Assembly: GCF_025244825.1 (NCBI RefSeq)
Contig: NZ_CP104263.1
Coordinates: 3,576,818 to 3,640,817 of the forward strand
Origin: Arthrobacter jinronghuae
GTDB taxonomy: Bacteria > Actinomycetota > Actinomycetes > Actinomycetales > Micrococcaceae
Direction: 5' to 3'
Length of the DNA: 64,000 nucleotides
A program made the translations under genes and the position numbers. The notes below the pieces were generated by a model. That model was not told where the DNA came from and searched no databases. It saw only the letters and a list, made by a program, of their open reading frames with translations. How positions within the stretch are numbered: the first letter of the stretch is position 1; every line of letters starts with the position of its first letter. Positions 55,309 through 63,838 of this stretch are shown piece by piece.

Positions 55309-56273
55309 TGCTTCGACCAGGTTAAATGAGGAACACATCCAGCCTCAGACAAGGACGCCCCCCACTGGCGACGTCCGGCAGCACTTAGCCGAAGCGCAGC
55401 CAGGCTCGATCGGACGCTTGGAAGAATCACAGGAGCGGCAAACACTCGACGGCTACAAACCCTAGCCGGCCAGGAGAAGCTCAACCGCGGACGGCAGGCC
55501 GAGCGGGTCTTCGGAGGCCCCACCTCCATCCACACGTTGAGCACGGACTTGGCTTTAGCGGGACGGCCGCCCGACGTACTTTCCGGCACGGGGACAAGCT
55601 GGCGGTATCCGGCGCGGCACTTCTCCAGGTTTGGAAAGATACCGAGCCGCTACCCGTGGTGCCGCATGCGCCAGCCGTCACCTGTGTTCTCGGTTCAGTA
55701 GTCGTCTGCGTCTTCGCGAACGTATTCAGGAGCGGCGGTGTTCAGTTGTCTCCATCTTGGCTAAGCAACTGAGGCGTCGTGTGCCGTTACCCTGGAACCT
55801 CCGCCCTGACGCCTCGGCGACACATGACACGGGATAACACCCAACCGACTCCACCAGTCACGTGAATCCTTCATGCCGGCATCCTGCTAATTGCTCCCCT
55901 GTAGTTCCAGCCTCGAGCTTCGGTGGAAGTAGAGTCCGTGGGGCCCTTCTCGGGCACCTAGGGCCCGTTTCTTGTCAGCACCAGACCAATAGGTCTGCTT
56001 GGCTGCAGTTCGAATCCGCACCCCATAATCGACGCCAAGTTAAAGCGGGATACTGGTCGGCAACCGCAGGGCCGGCGGCGAGGCAGAGCCTGCTCATAAA
56101 CCGCCAGGCGGGCTGCAGTCCGCCTGGGTGCACAGAACCCCCCTGCTGGGTGGTCCATGACTTCACGGGGGAATCCCTCGGCCGCACGTAGCCCTCCTGT
56201 TCCTCGCGCCCACGTCTCGCCCGCTTAGGTGCAGCGGCCCGGTGAAGGGCAGCCTCTCCACCCCGCCGGCTGG

Positions 56274-56289
56274 TGTTTCACGTGAAACG
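56274..56289. promoter_or_regulatory. parS site 3
   Basis: TGTTTCACGTGAAACG. Core exact. Confidence 0.9.
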
Positions 56290-56464
56290 CCGCCAAGCGA
56301 TGACGCCCGCTTCCTACAATCCCTGCATCATCTGTGCAGCGGTAGTGCGGACTGACGGGCTGCTAAACATCCCGTCCATTCACCTCGCTTTCCACCATGT
56401 CCGGTGGACGCATGCCTTTCTCATGGGCCTAGCTAAGTGCCCCCCCCTGACCACACGCCCGCGT

Positions 56465-56480
56465 GGTTTCACGTGAAACA
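56465..56480. promoter_or_regulatory. parS site 4
   Basis: GGTTTCACGTGAAACA. Core exact. A 19-bp tandem repeat starts two bases after it. Confidence 0.9.
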
Positions 56481-56481
56481 G

Positions 56482-56519
56482 TCCGGGGCTACTATGGGAA
56501 TCCGGGGCTACTAAGGGAA
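56482..56519. repeat. 19-bp tandem duplication next to parS 4
   Basis: Two units, 56482-56500 and 56501-56519, differing at one base (TCCGGGGCTACTAWGGGAA). Confidence 0.95.
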
Positions 56520-56556
56520 TACGAACAATTCGCAGCGTGGCGCAGGCCCAATACCC

Positions 56557-56616
56557 AATGACGGACCGCTGCGCTTCACGTTTACCGCCAAACCGAATGA
56601 AGGACCGCTGCGCTTC
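56557..56616. repeat. 21-bp direct repeat
   Basis: Copies at 56557-56577 and 56596-56616 differ at one base (C or A after AATGA) and share GGACCGCTGCGCTTC. A shorter relative (GTGAAGGACCGTG) lies at about 56737-56749. Confidence 0.9.
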
Positions 56617-56897
56617 GCCCGCCCCACATTTACAGCGCACGGTTTCATCTGGGTTCCCGCTGTGTGGCACAGCGCCAGGACCTCGATGCCGGTGGCGGGG
56701 TATGTTCTTAAGCCATCGCCCTGTCCCTATGAGTCAGTGAAGGACCGTGTTCAACCCTTGACAATGGCCGTCAACAATACCGCCGATGACCACCCAGATA
56801 CCCGTACATGAGCGATCACCCGGCCGGACAGTGCCCGCATGACTTCGGAAGGCCCTGCGCTAAGGGGTGCCGGCGTCCTCGCTGTCTGCAAGCACGT

Positions 56898-56913
56898 CGT
56901 TTCACGTGAAACA
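56898..56913. promoter_or_regulatory. parS site 5
   Basis: CGTTTCACGTGAAACA. Core exact. Confidence 0.9.
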
Positions 56914-57121
56914 GCCCAAGTCTTGCGGCTCGTCTCAGCCTCCAGCAGGGCGGCAATCAGCTGGTGCCGTGTAGCCGTGCCGGCCTTTGAGGGGTTCCGC
57001 AGCGCCCAATTTGCATACGGAGACCTGCCGGTCCACAGCCATAACGGGTTTCATCAACCCTATAGTAGTTCGTAACCGCACCAAACCGCGGAACCGGTCT
57101 ATCCACGTCGAAGGTACCTCG

Positions 57122-57167
57122 GACGTGCTGGGGCCTAAGGTTCAGACGTGCTGGCGCCTAAGGTTCA
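57122..57167. repeat. 23-bp tandem duplication
   Basis: Units 57122-57144 and 57145-57167 differ at one base. Each starts GACGTGCTGG and ends CCTAAGGTTCA. Confidence 0.95.
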
Positions 57168-57393
57168 CTAGCACCGTGGGTTTCGCCGGAGGGATTGGCC
57201 GGCGCCCAGGCATTGCGCGCACCCGACTCTAGGGAGCCGCAATTACAACACGTGGACGTAGCCGACACGACCTCAATCGGCTCAGTACGCCCCTCCGGGC
57301 ATGTATTCGCCCAGTCGGGTGGTCGAATGGAGGGCTGCGGCAGAGGAGGCGCGAGACCACAAGGTGTAGGTATTGCCGCCGTAGCTGGAACTG

Positions 57394-57409
57394 GGTTTCA
57401 CGTGAAACC
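57394..57409. promoter_or_regulatory. parS site 6
   Basis: GGTTTCACGTGAAACC, a perfect 16-bp palindrome. Core exact. Confidence 0.9.
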
Positions 57410-57496
57410 TAGCATTCGCCGATGCGCCTGACCTGCAATCCCGCCCTTCAGGCCAGGGATCAGAGACGCGGAGCAAGGTCCCTCCCTTGCCAAGTC

Positions 57497-57512
57497 TGTT
57501 TCACGTGAAACG
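57497..57512. promoter_or_regulatory. parS site 7
   Basis: TGTTTCACGTGAAACG. Core exact. Confidence 0.9.
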
Positions 57513-57775
57513 TCGAGAACCGGGACCGTGGTGGAGACTGCCTGACACTGACGGAGCTACCGCCCAGTGTGTCGATGTGCGGTACATGCGTCCCGGGGCG
57601 AGCATCTGACACATCAACAGCGCAATAAGACGGGCGGCAGCGAAACAAACCGGCCGCCTGCGGTCCGTAGAGCCGCTCAACCGTTCGGTCGCAGTAGCGT
57701 GGGCGGCCGCCGAGCTTGCACGGTGACAGCCGATCCCGGCAAACCAGCCCATGCGACCTTTCCTCAAAAAGCACT

Positions 57776-57809
57776 AAGGGCCGGTGTTTCACGTGAAACA
57801 CCGGCCCTT
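57776..57809 (-). terminator. parB terminator built on parS site 8
   Basis: parS 8 is TGTTTCACGTGAAACA at 57785-57800. The palindrome continues on both sides (AAGGGCCGG and CCGGCCCTT) to a perfect 34-bp inverted repeat. It lies 24 bp after the parB stop and is followed on the minus strand by AGTGCTTTTT. The same DNA should be both a ParB site and the parB terminator. Confidence 0.8.
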
Positions 57810-57832
57810 TAGGCACCTCGTTGGGCTAGGAA

Positions 57833-59260
57833 CTACTCAGCGGGCGTAGAGAGGACACCCATAATACGATTCAGGTCATCCACGCTGGCGAACTCGATAC
57901 TGACCTTACCCTTCCGCGCACCAAGGGTGATCTTCACGTTTGTGTCCAGGCGGTCAGCGAGGGACGTCGCCAGATAATCCAGCCGTTCGTGCCGGGCGCC
58001 GATCTTTGGCTTCGATGTCTTGGCTGGCTTCCGCAGGCCGTCCGCAAGCGAAACGATCTCTTCGGTGGCACGAACGGAGAGGCCCTCGGCTACGATCTTC
58101 TGCGCCAGCTTCTCCATCTCAGCAGGATCCCCAAGCCCGAGCAATGCGCGTGCATGCCCAGCAGACAGAATTCCGGCGGCTAAGCGGCGCTGAACCAACG
58201 GAGGAAGCTTCATCAACCGCAGGGTGTTGGTTACCTGGGGCCGGGAGCGGCCGATGCGATCTGCTAGTTCTTCATGGGAGCAACCGAAGTCATCCAGAAG
58301 CTGCTGGTATGCAGCAGCTTCTTCCAGCGGGTTCAGCTGGCTGCGGTGCAGGTTCTCGAGGAGTGCATCCCGGAGAAGGTCAACATCCTGGGTGGACCGG
58401 ATGATAGCCGGCACCGAGGAGAGTCCTGCTTCGCGCGACGCACGCCAGCGCCGTTCACCCATAACAAGTTCGTAGGGGTGCTCCGCATCGCCCTCGAGCG
58501 AGGGACGAACGACAATCGGCTGGAGTACGCCGATTTCGCGAATGGAATGTACCAGTTCGGCCATGTCTTCTTCATCGAAGACCGATCGAGGCTGCTTACG
58601 GTTCGGATGAATCGAATCAATAGGAAGCTCGGCGAACGTTGCACCTGGCACCTGAACCAGGCCTTCCTCTCCGCTGTAATCCGGGGTCGATGTTTCACGG
58701 GAAACATTCGCATCCACCGGGCCAACAGCATCCTGAACCGCTTCCTTAGCCGCATCCGCCGGAGCAGGCACCGGAGCGGCCTGAGTGGCTTCAACCGCAG
58801 CCTTAGGACCGTCGGAGGGCTTGGTCTTCGCCGCACCCTTTACGTCGCTCTGGGTGGCCTTGGAAGCCGCATTGGCGCCCTTGTTGGTGGAACCCAGGGC
58901 GGGGGCCGGGGTGGACCCAGCAACCGTCCCTGCGGCCCCTGAGTCGTCGGGTTTGGCAGCCGGAGCAGGGCTGGGAGCCTCTGCCTCCGCAGGCTTGCGG
59001 GCTTCCGGACGGGACGCGGAGCTGCGCGTGGTCGACTTCTTTGCCGGACCGCGAAGCGCTTCCTTGTTAATGCCTGCGCCCCTGCGCGGACCCGTACCGC
59101 CGAACTGGGAGCGGGACTCATCCGCCGCAGCAAAGAACAAATCAGCCGGACGCCCAGGAGCAACGGTTCCCTGGTTCGGGTTTTCTGTCTCCGCAGGCTC
59201 CGCACTGCTAGGAATCAAAGCTCCCAGACCGCGGCCTAAACCCCGACGCTTCTCGGCCAT
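57833..59260 (-). CDS. parB: Chromosome-partitioning protein ParB
   Basis: 475 residues, long for ParB. Residues 1-20 ([15 protein letters not shown]) are the ParA-binding tip. Residues 25-200 are a low-complexity Ala/Pro/Lys-rich extension. From 206 the CTP-binding ParB domain follows ([41 protein letters not shown]), then the parS-binding HTH ([20 protein letters not shown]) and the dimerisation end. A near-parS lies inside the gene at 58691-58706, coding for VSRET at 186-190. Confidence 0.95.
   Translation of the reverse strand: MAEKRRGLGRGLGALIPSSAEPAETENPNQGTVAPGRPADLFFAAADESRSQFGGTGPRRGAGINKEALRGPAKKSTTRSSASRPEARKPAEAEAPSPAPAAKPDDSGAAGTVAGSTPAPALGSTNKGANAASKATQSDVKGAAKTKPSDGPKAAVEATQAAPVPAPADAAKEAVQDAVGPVDANVSRETSTPDYSGEEGLVQVPGATFAELPIDSIHPNRKQPRSVFDEEDMAELVHSIREIGVLQPIVVRPSLEGDAEHPYELVMGERRWRASREAGLSSVPAIIRSTQDVDLLRDALLENLHRSQLNPLEEAAAYQQLLDDFGCSHEELADRIGRSRPQVTNTLRLMKLPPLVQRRLAAGILSAGHARALLGLGDPAEMEKLAQKIVAEGLSVRATEEIVSLADGLRKPAKTSKPKIGARHERLDYLATSLADRLDTNVKITLGARKGKVSIEFASVDDLNRIMGVLSTPAE
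58691..58706. promoter_or_regulatory. Degenerate parS inside parB
   Basis: TGTTTCACGGGAAACA, one mismatch from the consensus, at the centre of the dyad. In the gene it encodes VSRET; the changed base is synonymous (Ser TCA to TCC). ParB binding is probably weak here. Confidence 0.5.
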
Positions 59261-59365
59261 GGGTAAGTCCTTCCCTTATGCCAGCACTTCAAGCGGCACG
59301 GATTGATTGTGAGAGTATTCTATGGCGCGGAAGCTAGCTGGCAGCCGAACCCCGCCGGGGTGTCA

Positions 59366-60604
59366 CTAGGCGCGCTGGGCTATCTCGGCTGCCGCTTCCA
59401 AATAGGAAAGCGCACCAGTTGAAGACGGGTCATACGTCATCACGGTCTGCTGGTAGCTCGGCGCCTCCGAAACGCGTACCGAGCGCGGAACGACCGCGCG
59501 CAGCACCTGCTCGGGGAAGTGTTCGCGTACCTCGGCGGCAACCTGTGCGGCGAGGTTCGTTCTACCGTCGTACATGGTGAGCAGAATCGTGGAGACAACC
59601 AGATCAGCGTTCAAATGCTTTTGGATCATCTCGATATTCTTCAGCAGCTGGCTGAGGCCCTCGAGCGCGTAGTACTCGCACTGGATCGGGATCAGGACTT
59701 CCCTTGCCGCTACAAAGGCATTGACGGTGAGCAGACCGAGGCTCGGCGGGCAATCAATGAATATGTAGTCCAGGCGCTCCAGCCCCTGCTTTTCCCGTTC
59801 GGCCGCATAGACATTGATGGCGCGGCTCAAACGCTGTTCACGCGCAACCAGGGAAACCAGTTCGATTTCTGCCCCGGCGAGGTGGATAGTCGCCGGCGCA
59901 CAGATGAGGTTGCTGATGTCCGGGCACTGCGCAACCACATTGGCCAGCGGAAGGTCATCGATCAGTACATCGTAGATGCTCTCCACGTCAGCACGGTGGT
60001 CGATGCCAAGGGCCGTAGATGCGTTTCCCTGCGGATCGATGTCGATAACCAAAACGTTCTGGCCGGCGGTCGCCAGGGCAGCAGCAAGGTTGACCGTGGT
60101 GGTCGTTTTCCCCACCCCGCCCTTCTGGTTGCTCACCGTCATGATGCGCGTCTGGGGCGGCCGCGGCAAAACGCGTCCGCGAAGCTTCTCCCGACGCCGG
60201 TTTTCACTGGCCAGTTCCCGCGCCAGCGGGGTGCTCTCGTCCATCAAATCCATAACGTCTTCCGAGGTCGCCACAGGAGCGGCTCCTTCGGATACACCAC
60301 CTTCGATAGCTCGGGGGGCCTGCACGAGTGCGGCACTGCTTTCAGTCTGGGCGGGTTCCAACTGCTCGGCCGGTTCCAGCGACTTAGCGGGTTCCGGCGA
60401 CTTAGCGGCTTCCAACGACTTAGCGGGTTCCAGCCGCTCGGCCGGCACCGTTTCACGTGAAACGATCGCTGGCTTTTCCACAACCACTTGTGGTTGCTTT
60501 CTACCGAACGAGGCGGACAGGGCAGAACCGAGTGCGGCGAAGGGAGGAATTCGTTTTGCGGCAGAATCACGCGCACTCACCTGGTCATGCTCACTTTCCA
60601 ACAT
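59366..60604 (-). CDS. parA: Chromosome-partitioning ATPase ParA
   Basis: 412 residues. The ParA/MinD core starts near 152 with the deviant Walker A NQKGGVGKTTTT (lysine signature at 161), then DIDPQGNAST and IFIDCPPSLG. An extra N-terminal 150 residues hold a repetitive Leu-Glu-Pro-Ala-Lys-Ser stretch at 58-86. It moves ParB-parS complexes. parS 9 lies inside the gene, encoding VSRET at residues 48-52. The start ATG at 60604 has a weak ribosome site. Order parA-parB is standard. Confidence 0.95.
   Translation of the reverse strand: MLESEHDQVSARDSAAKRIPPFAALGSALSASFGRKQPQVVVEKPAIVSRETVPAERLEPAKSLEAAKSPEPAKSLEPAEQLEPAQTESSAALVQAPRAIEGGVSEGAAPVATSEDVMDLMDESTPLARELASENRRREKLRGRVLPRPPQTRIMTVSNQKGGVGKTTTTVNLAAALATAGQNVLVIDIDPQGNASTALGIDHRADVESIYDVLIDDLPLANVVAQCPDISNLICAPATIHLAGAEIELVSLVAREQRLSRAINVYAAEREKQGLERLDYIFIDCPPSLGLLTVNAFVAAREVLIPIQCEYYALEGLSQLLKNIEMIQKHLNADLVVSTILLTMYDGRTNLAAQVAAEVREHFPEQVLRAVVPRSVRVSEAPSYQQTVMTYDPSSTGALSYLEAAAEIAQRA
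60449..60464. promoter_or_regulatory. parS site 9, inside parA
   Basis: CGTTTCACGTGAAACG, core exact, within the disordered N-terminal coding region of parA (encodes VSRET on the minus strand). Confidence 0.9.
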
Positions 60605-60701
60605 AAAGCGTTAAGGCATTAGTTCATCTAGACTATCCGCTTCGCGGCCATTCCCCGGGACCGGCATGGGTGTGTGCATGAAAGCTAAGGTGTCGGGCTC
60701 C

Positions 60702-61334
60702 TCACCCCACGGTTATGCGTACCACCGTGGTGGGTTCTTCAAGGACGTCTGCCCCTACGGTCAGCACCGCAGTATCCCGTCCGCCCAACTTGCGGATTGC
60801 TTTCGCGGCCTTCTGCACTTCTTCTTCGGCGCTGCGGCCCTTGATGGCCAGCACCTGGCCCCTGCCATGCAGCAGGGGCACCGTCAGTCCGGCCAATCCG
60901 CCGAGGGCCGAGACAGCCCGGGCCGTGGCTACATCCACGTTTACCTCGTCGACTACCTGTTCTGCGCGGCCGCGGATCACGCGGACATTGTCGAGTCCAA
61001 GATCCGTGACCACCTCATTGAGCCAAATGACCCGCCGCTCAAGCGGCTCTATGAGCGTCATGCTGAGGTCGGGCCGCGCAATGGCCAGGCACAGGCCGGG
61101 CAGCCCGGCACCGCTGCCCACATCGGCAACGGTGGCATTCGCAGGGATCAGCTCGGCCACCACAGCGCAGTTCAGGACGTGCCTGCTCCAGAGCCGCGGA
61201 ACTTCCCGCGGGCCGAGAAGGCCCCGTTCCATGCCCGACGTCGCGAGGTGCTCTACGTATCTTTGAGCCAGTTCCAGACGGTCACCGAAGATCTTCCGGG
61301 CGGCGTCCAATTCTGCGGGAGTTGTTTCAACCAC
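60702..61334 (-). CDS. rsmG: 16S rRNA (guanine527-N7)-methyltransferase RsmG
   Basis: 210 residues. SAM-binding site VADVGSGAGLPGLCLAIARP, WSRHVLNCAVVAELIP upstream and IRGRAEQV downstream are GidB/RsmG signatures. GTG start with AAGGAAT upstream. It methylates 16S rRNA; loss gives low-level streptomycin resistance in related species. It follows jag in the yidC-jag-rsmG order. Confidence 0.95.
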   Translation of the reverse strand: MVETTPAELDAARKIFGDRLELAQRYVEHLATSGMERGLLGPREVPRLWSRHVLNCAVVAELIPANATVADVGSGAGLPGLCLAIARPDLSMTLIEPLERRVIWLNEVVTDLGLDNVRVIRGRAEQVVDEVNVDVATARAVSALGGLAGLTVPLLHGRGQVLAIKGRSAEEEVQKAAKAIRKLGGRDTAVLTVGADVLEEPTTVVRITVG

Positions 61335-61373
61335 TTACTTGATATTCCTTGTCTGCACTGCCGGGTGGGGTAA

Positions 61374-61919
61374 CTAAGAAGCAGGCAGGGAAACGACGAT
61401 GTGGCGGTCCGCGCCTTCACCTTCGGATTCACTGACCAGGCCAAGTTCAGCCACGGCGTCGTGAACAATCTTGCGCTCATAGGCGCTCATGGGTACGAGC
61501 GCCACTTCCTGCCCGGTTTCCTTGGCACGCTTGGCTGCGTCCTCAGCTATGGACTGCAGCTGTCCGCCGCGCTCCTCACGGTAGCCAATGATGTCCAGGA
61601 CCAACCGCGAGCGGTTTTCCGTGGCCGTCAGCACCGACAGCCGCGTGAGTTCCTGCAATGCCTCAAGCACTTGACCATCCCGCCCCACCAGGGCCTGAAG
61701 AGCGGCGTCGTCGCCTTCCTCGGACACTACGGAGATGTACGTACGGCCGTTCCGGACCTCAATGTCGATATCCCCGTCAATGTCGGCGATATCCAGGAGT
61801 TCTTCCAGGTAGTCGGCGGCTACGTCGCCCTCTTCCTCAAGCCTCCCGCTGCGGACCTGTTCAGGTTCAGCAGCGTCTTCCAAGGGAACTGCGGGATCGT
61901 CAATGTGCTCGGTGCTCAT
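61374..61919 (-). CDS. jag: Jag/KhpB-like RNA-binding protein (KH and R3H domains)
   Basis: 181 residues. Acidic N-terminus, KH domain with the GRDG loop (ALVGRDGQVLEALQ), and the R3H motif in YERKIVHDAVAEL (Arg to His with three residues between). It binds RNA and is thought to regulate division and cell wall. Overlaps yidC by 4 bp. Confidence 0.93.
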   Translation of the reverse strand: MSTEHIDDPAVPLEDAAEPEQVRSGRLEEEGDVAADYLEELLDIADIDGDIDIEVRNGRTYISVVSEEGDDAALQALVGRDGQVLEALQELTRLSVLTATENRSRLVLDIIGYREERGGQLQSIAEDAAKRAKETGQEVALVPMSAYERKIVHDAVAELGLVSESEGEGADRHIVVSLPAS

Positions 61920-62878
61920 TTTCTCTTCCTGTTCTTCCTCTGAGGCTGGGTGCGCTGGCCTTTCGGTGCTGCGGGTACCTCTACGGGCGTCTCGCCCTTT
62001 TTCTCACCGAGGAGCGGAACCATCGGCAGACCCTTGCGGGCACGGCGCTCGGCGAGGGCCTTTGCCGCCGGCGAGCCGGGGGTAGGCATCCGCCGGATGA
62101 CGAAGAACTGCTGTCCCATGGTCCACAGGTTGGTGGTGGTCCAGTAGATGAGCACGCCAATGGGGAAGTTGATGCCGCCGACGCCGAAGACGATGGGCAG
62201 TACGTAGAGCATCATCTTCTGCTGGCGCATGAACGGGCTGGCAAGGGCCTCTTCGGACATGTTCTTGGACATGATCTGCTTCTGCGTGATGAACTGCGAA
62301 GCGGTCATGGCCAGGATCATGATGATCGAGAGCACTACAACCGAGAAGTGGCCTTCGTCGCCGAAACCGTGCAGGAGCGATGAGGACAGCGGGGCACCGA
62401 AGATGGTGGCCTCGTCGAACTGCTGGATGGCGCTGTGCGACAGCGCGCCCTGGCCCTCGCCCGCGGCATTGGACGAGGAAATTCCGTTCAGCACCTGGAA
62501 CAGGGCAAAGAAGAACGGCATCTGTACGAGCATGGGCAGGCAGGCCGCAAACGGGTTGGTGCCGTGCTTCTTGTACAGGGCCATCTGCTCCTGCGTCATT
62601 GCCTGACGCGAAAGCTGGTCGGTCTTGCCCTTGTACTTCTGCTGCAGCTTGCGCAGATCGGGCTGCAGGGACTGCATTCCGCGCTGCGCCTTGATCTGCT
62701 TGACGAAGACCGGAATCAACGCGGCGCGGATCACGATCACCAAGCCGATGATGGACAACGTCCAGGTCCACCCGGATGCGGCATCCATCCCGAGGAAAAC
62801 GAATCCCTCGTGGAAGATCCACATGATCCATGACACTACCCACTTAAAGGGGAACAGTATCGTCTCGAAGAAACCCAT
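61916..62878 (-). CDS. yidC: Membrane protein insertase YidC
   Basis: 320 residues, five hydrophobic segments, no lipobox. The middle block LVQMPFFFALFQVLNGIS and GINFPIGVLIYWTTTNLW are YidC/Oxa1 signatures, and the basic C-terminal tail is present. It inserts membrane proteins. Confidence 0.95.
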   Translation of the reverse strand: MGFFETILFPFKWVVSWIMWIFHEGFVFLGMDAASGWTWTLSIIGLVIVIRAALIPVFVKQIKAQRGMQSLQPDLRKLQQKYKGKTDQLSRQAMTQEQMALYKKHGTNPFAACLPMLVQMPFFFALFQVLNGISSSNAAGEGQGALSHSAIQQFDEATIFGAPLSSSLLHGFGDEGHFSVVVLSIIMILAMTASQFITQKQIMSKNMSEEALASPFMRQQKMMLYVLPIVFGVGGINFPIGVLIYWTTTNLWTMGQQFFVIRRMPTPGSPAAKALAERRARKGLPMVPLLGEKKGETPVEVPAAPKGQRTQPQRKNRKRK

Positions 62879-62887
62879 TTACTCTCC

Positions 62888-63259
62888 TCAGGCCGCCGAG
62901 CGGCTGTCTTCGTCAGCTGGAATCACGGGGTGATTCAGCACAATGATCCTCGGGACATTCGTTGAGTCCCAAATCCGGTGTCCATCAGGTACGTGGTCCA
63001 CGCCGCCGCCGTTCCAAGGATGGCAGCGGATAAGCCGTCGGAAAGCCAGCCAGGAACCTTTTACGGCTCCGTGGACGGTGACTGCTTCGAGGGCATAGGC
63101 GGAACACGAAGGGAAAAATCGGCAGACCTGGCCGTAGAGGGGCGAAACGGCCTTCCGGTACGCCATCAGCAGGCCGATGAGGAGCATGCGCGGGAGGTTC
63201 CATAAGAAACGGGCAACAGCAATCAAGGCCCTCAACGGAATAGATCCGGAGTCCCTCAT
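62888..63259 (-). CDS. yidD: Membrane protein insertion efficiency factor YidD
   Basis: 123 residues. [20 protein letters not shown] and the Cys-rich C-x(6)-C pattern, then [11 protein letters not shown]. The ATG at 63259 is preferred over a GTG 7 codons upstream because AGGAAGG lies before it. Positioned between rnpA and yidC as is usual. Confidence 0.9.
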   Translation of the reverse strand: MRDSGSIPLRALIAVARFLWNLPRMLLIGLLMAYRKAVSPLYGQVCRFFPSCSAYALEAVTVHGAVKGSWLAFRRLIRCHPWNGGGVDHVPDGHRIWDSTNVPRIIVLNHPVIPADEDSRSAA

Positions 63260-63289
63260 CGCTGGCTCATCCTTCCTCACCTGACATGT

Positions 63290-63637
63290 CTAAAGCTGCG
63301 AAAGTTTGGCTATGCAGGCGTTCAAGGCGCTGTGGTAGTCCGCACTTAGTGCCGGCCACGACGCCGACGCGGAAGCAGGCAAGGCCCGCACCACCACGTC
63401 AAACCCGGTGGGGTGGAGAGCGAGGCTCTGCGCTGCCGCTTCCCTCAGTCTTCTCTTAACGAGGTTGCGTGTCACCGCGTTCCCGACGGATTTGGCCACT
63501 ATAAAGCCTATGCGGCTCGGCTGGTCACCCGTAGGAAGCGCATATAGCACTACGTTCCGGCGCCCACTGCGGGCACCGGAACGTACAGTACGAGAAAAAT
63601 CTGCCGATACCCTTACCCGGTTCCGTACGGCCAGCAT
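63290..63637 (-). CDS. rnpA: Ribonuclease P protein component
   Basis: 115 residues. The RNR motif IVAKSVGNAVTRNLVKRRL is intact. ATG at 63637 chosen since AGGTGG lies five bases upstream. Protein partner of RNase P RNA in tRNA 5' end maturation. Confidence 0.95.
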   Translation of the reverse strand: MLAVRNRVRVSADFSRTVRSGARSGRRNVVLYALPTGDQPSRIGFIVAKSVGNAVTRNLVKRRLREAAAQSLALHPTGFDVVVRALPASASASWPALSADYHSALNACIAKLSQL

Positions 63638-63700
63638 TAGGACCACCTGGAATCCGGGGTAAAGCTGCTAAGAGGCAGCATCGACAAACTTTGAGGTTAT

Positions 63701-63838
63701 TTAGGCCGACAGTTCGGTACGGCCCTTGCCACGGCGTGCGGAAAGGATGGCACGGCCGGCACGGGTACGCATGCGAAGGCGGAAGCCGTGCTTCTTGGCA
63801 CGACGGCGGTTATTCGGCTGAAAAGTCCGCTTGCTCAC
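63701..63838 (-). CDS. rpmH: 50S ribosomal protein bL34
   Basis: 45 residues beginning with GTG ([18 protein letters not shown]) and ending GRTELSA, typical of actinobacterial bL34. GGAGT lies before the start. rpmH normally faces dnaA across the origin region. Confidence 0.97.
   Translation of the reverse strand: MSKRTFQPNNRRRAKKHGFRLRMRTRAGRAILSARRGKGRTELSA

Larger units (their letters stand above)
55156..57832. other. Gene-free parS-rich region before parB
   Basis: About 2.7 kb without a supportable gene. All open frames here are short, change frame often, and several only look conserved because parS sites translate as VSRET or FHVK. The stretch has seven parS sites and several tandem repeats, and no ribosome site leads a long frame. 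It probably serves as the centromere-loading region. Confidence 0.75.

Noticed and set aside
55930..56030. tRNA gene or tRNA-derived attachment site
   Set aside because: The T-arm-like TGCAG-TTCGAAT-CCGCA at 56004-56020 has one mismatch and no matching acceptor, D-arm or anticodon arm upstream. At best a remnant.
55156..57832. Short open frames in the parS region
   Set aside because: They lack ribosome sites and consistent coding bias. The shared VSRET or FHVK strings are translations of parS sites, not homology.
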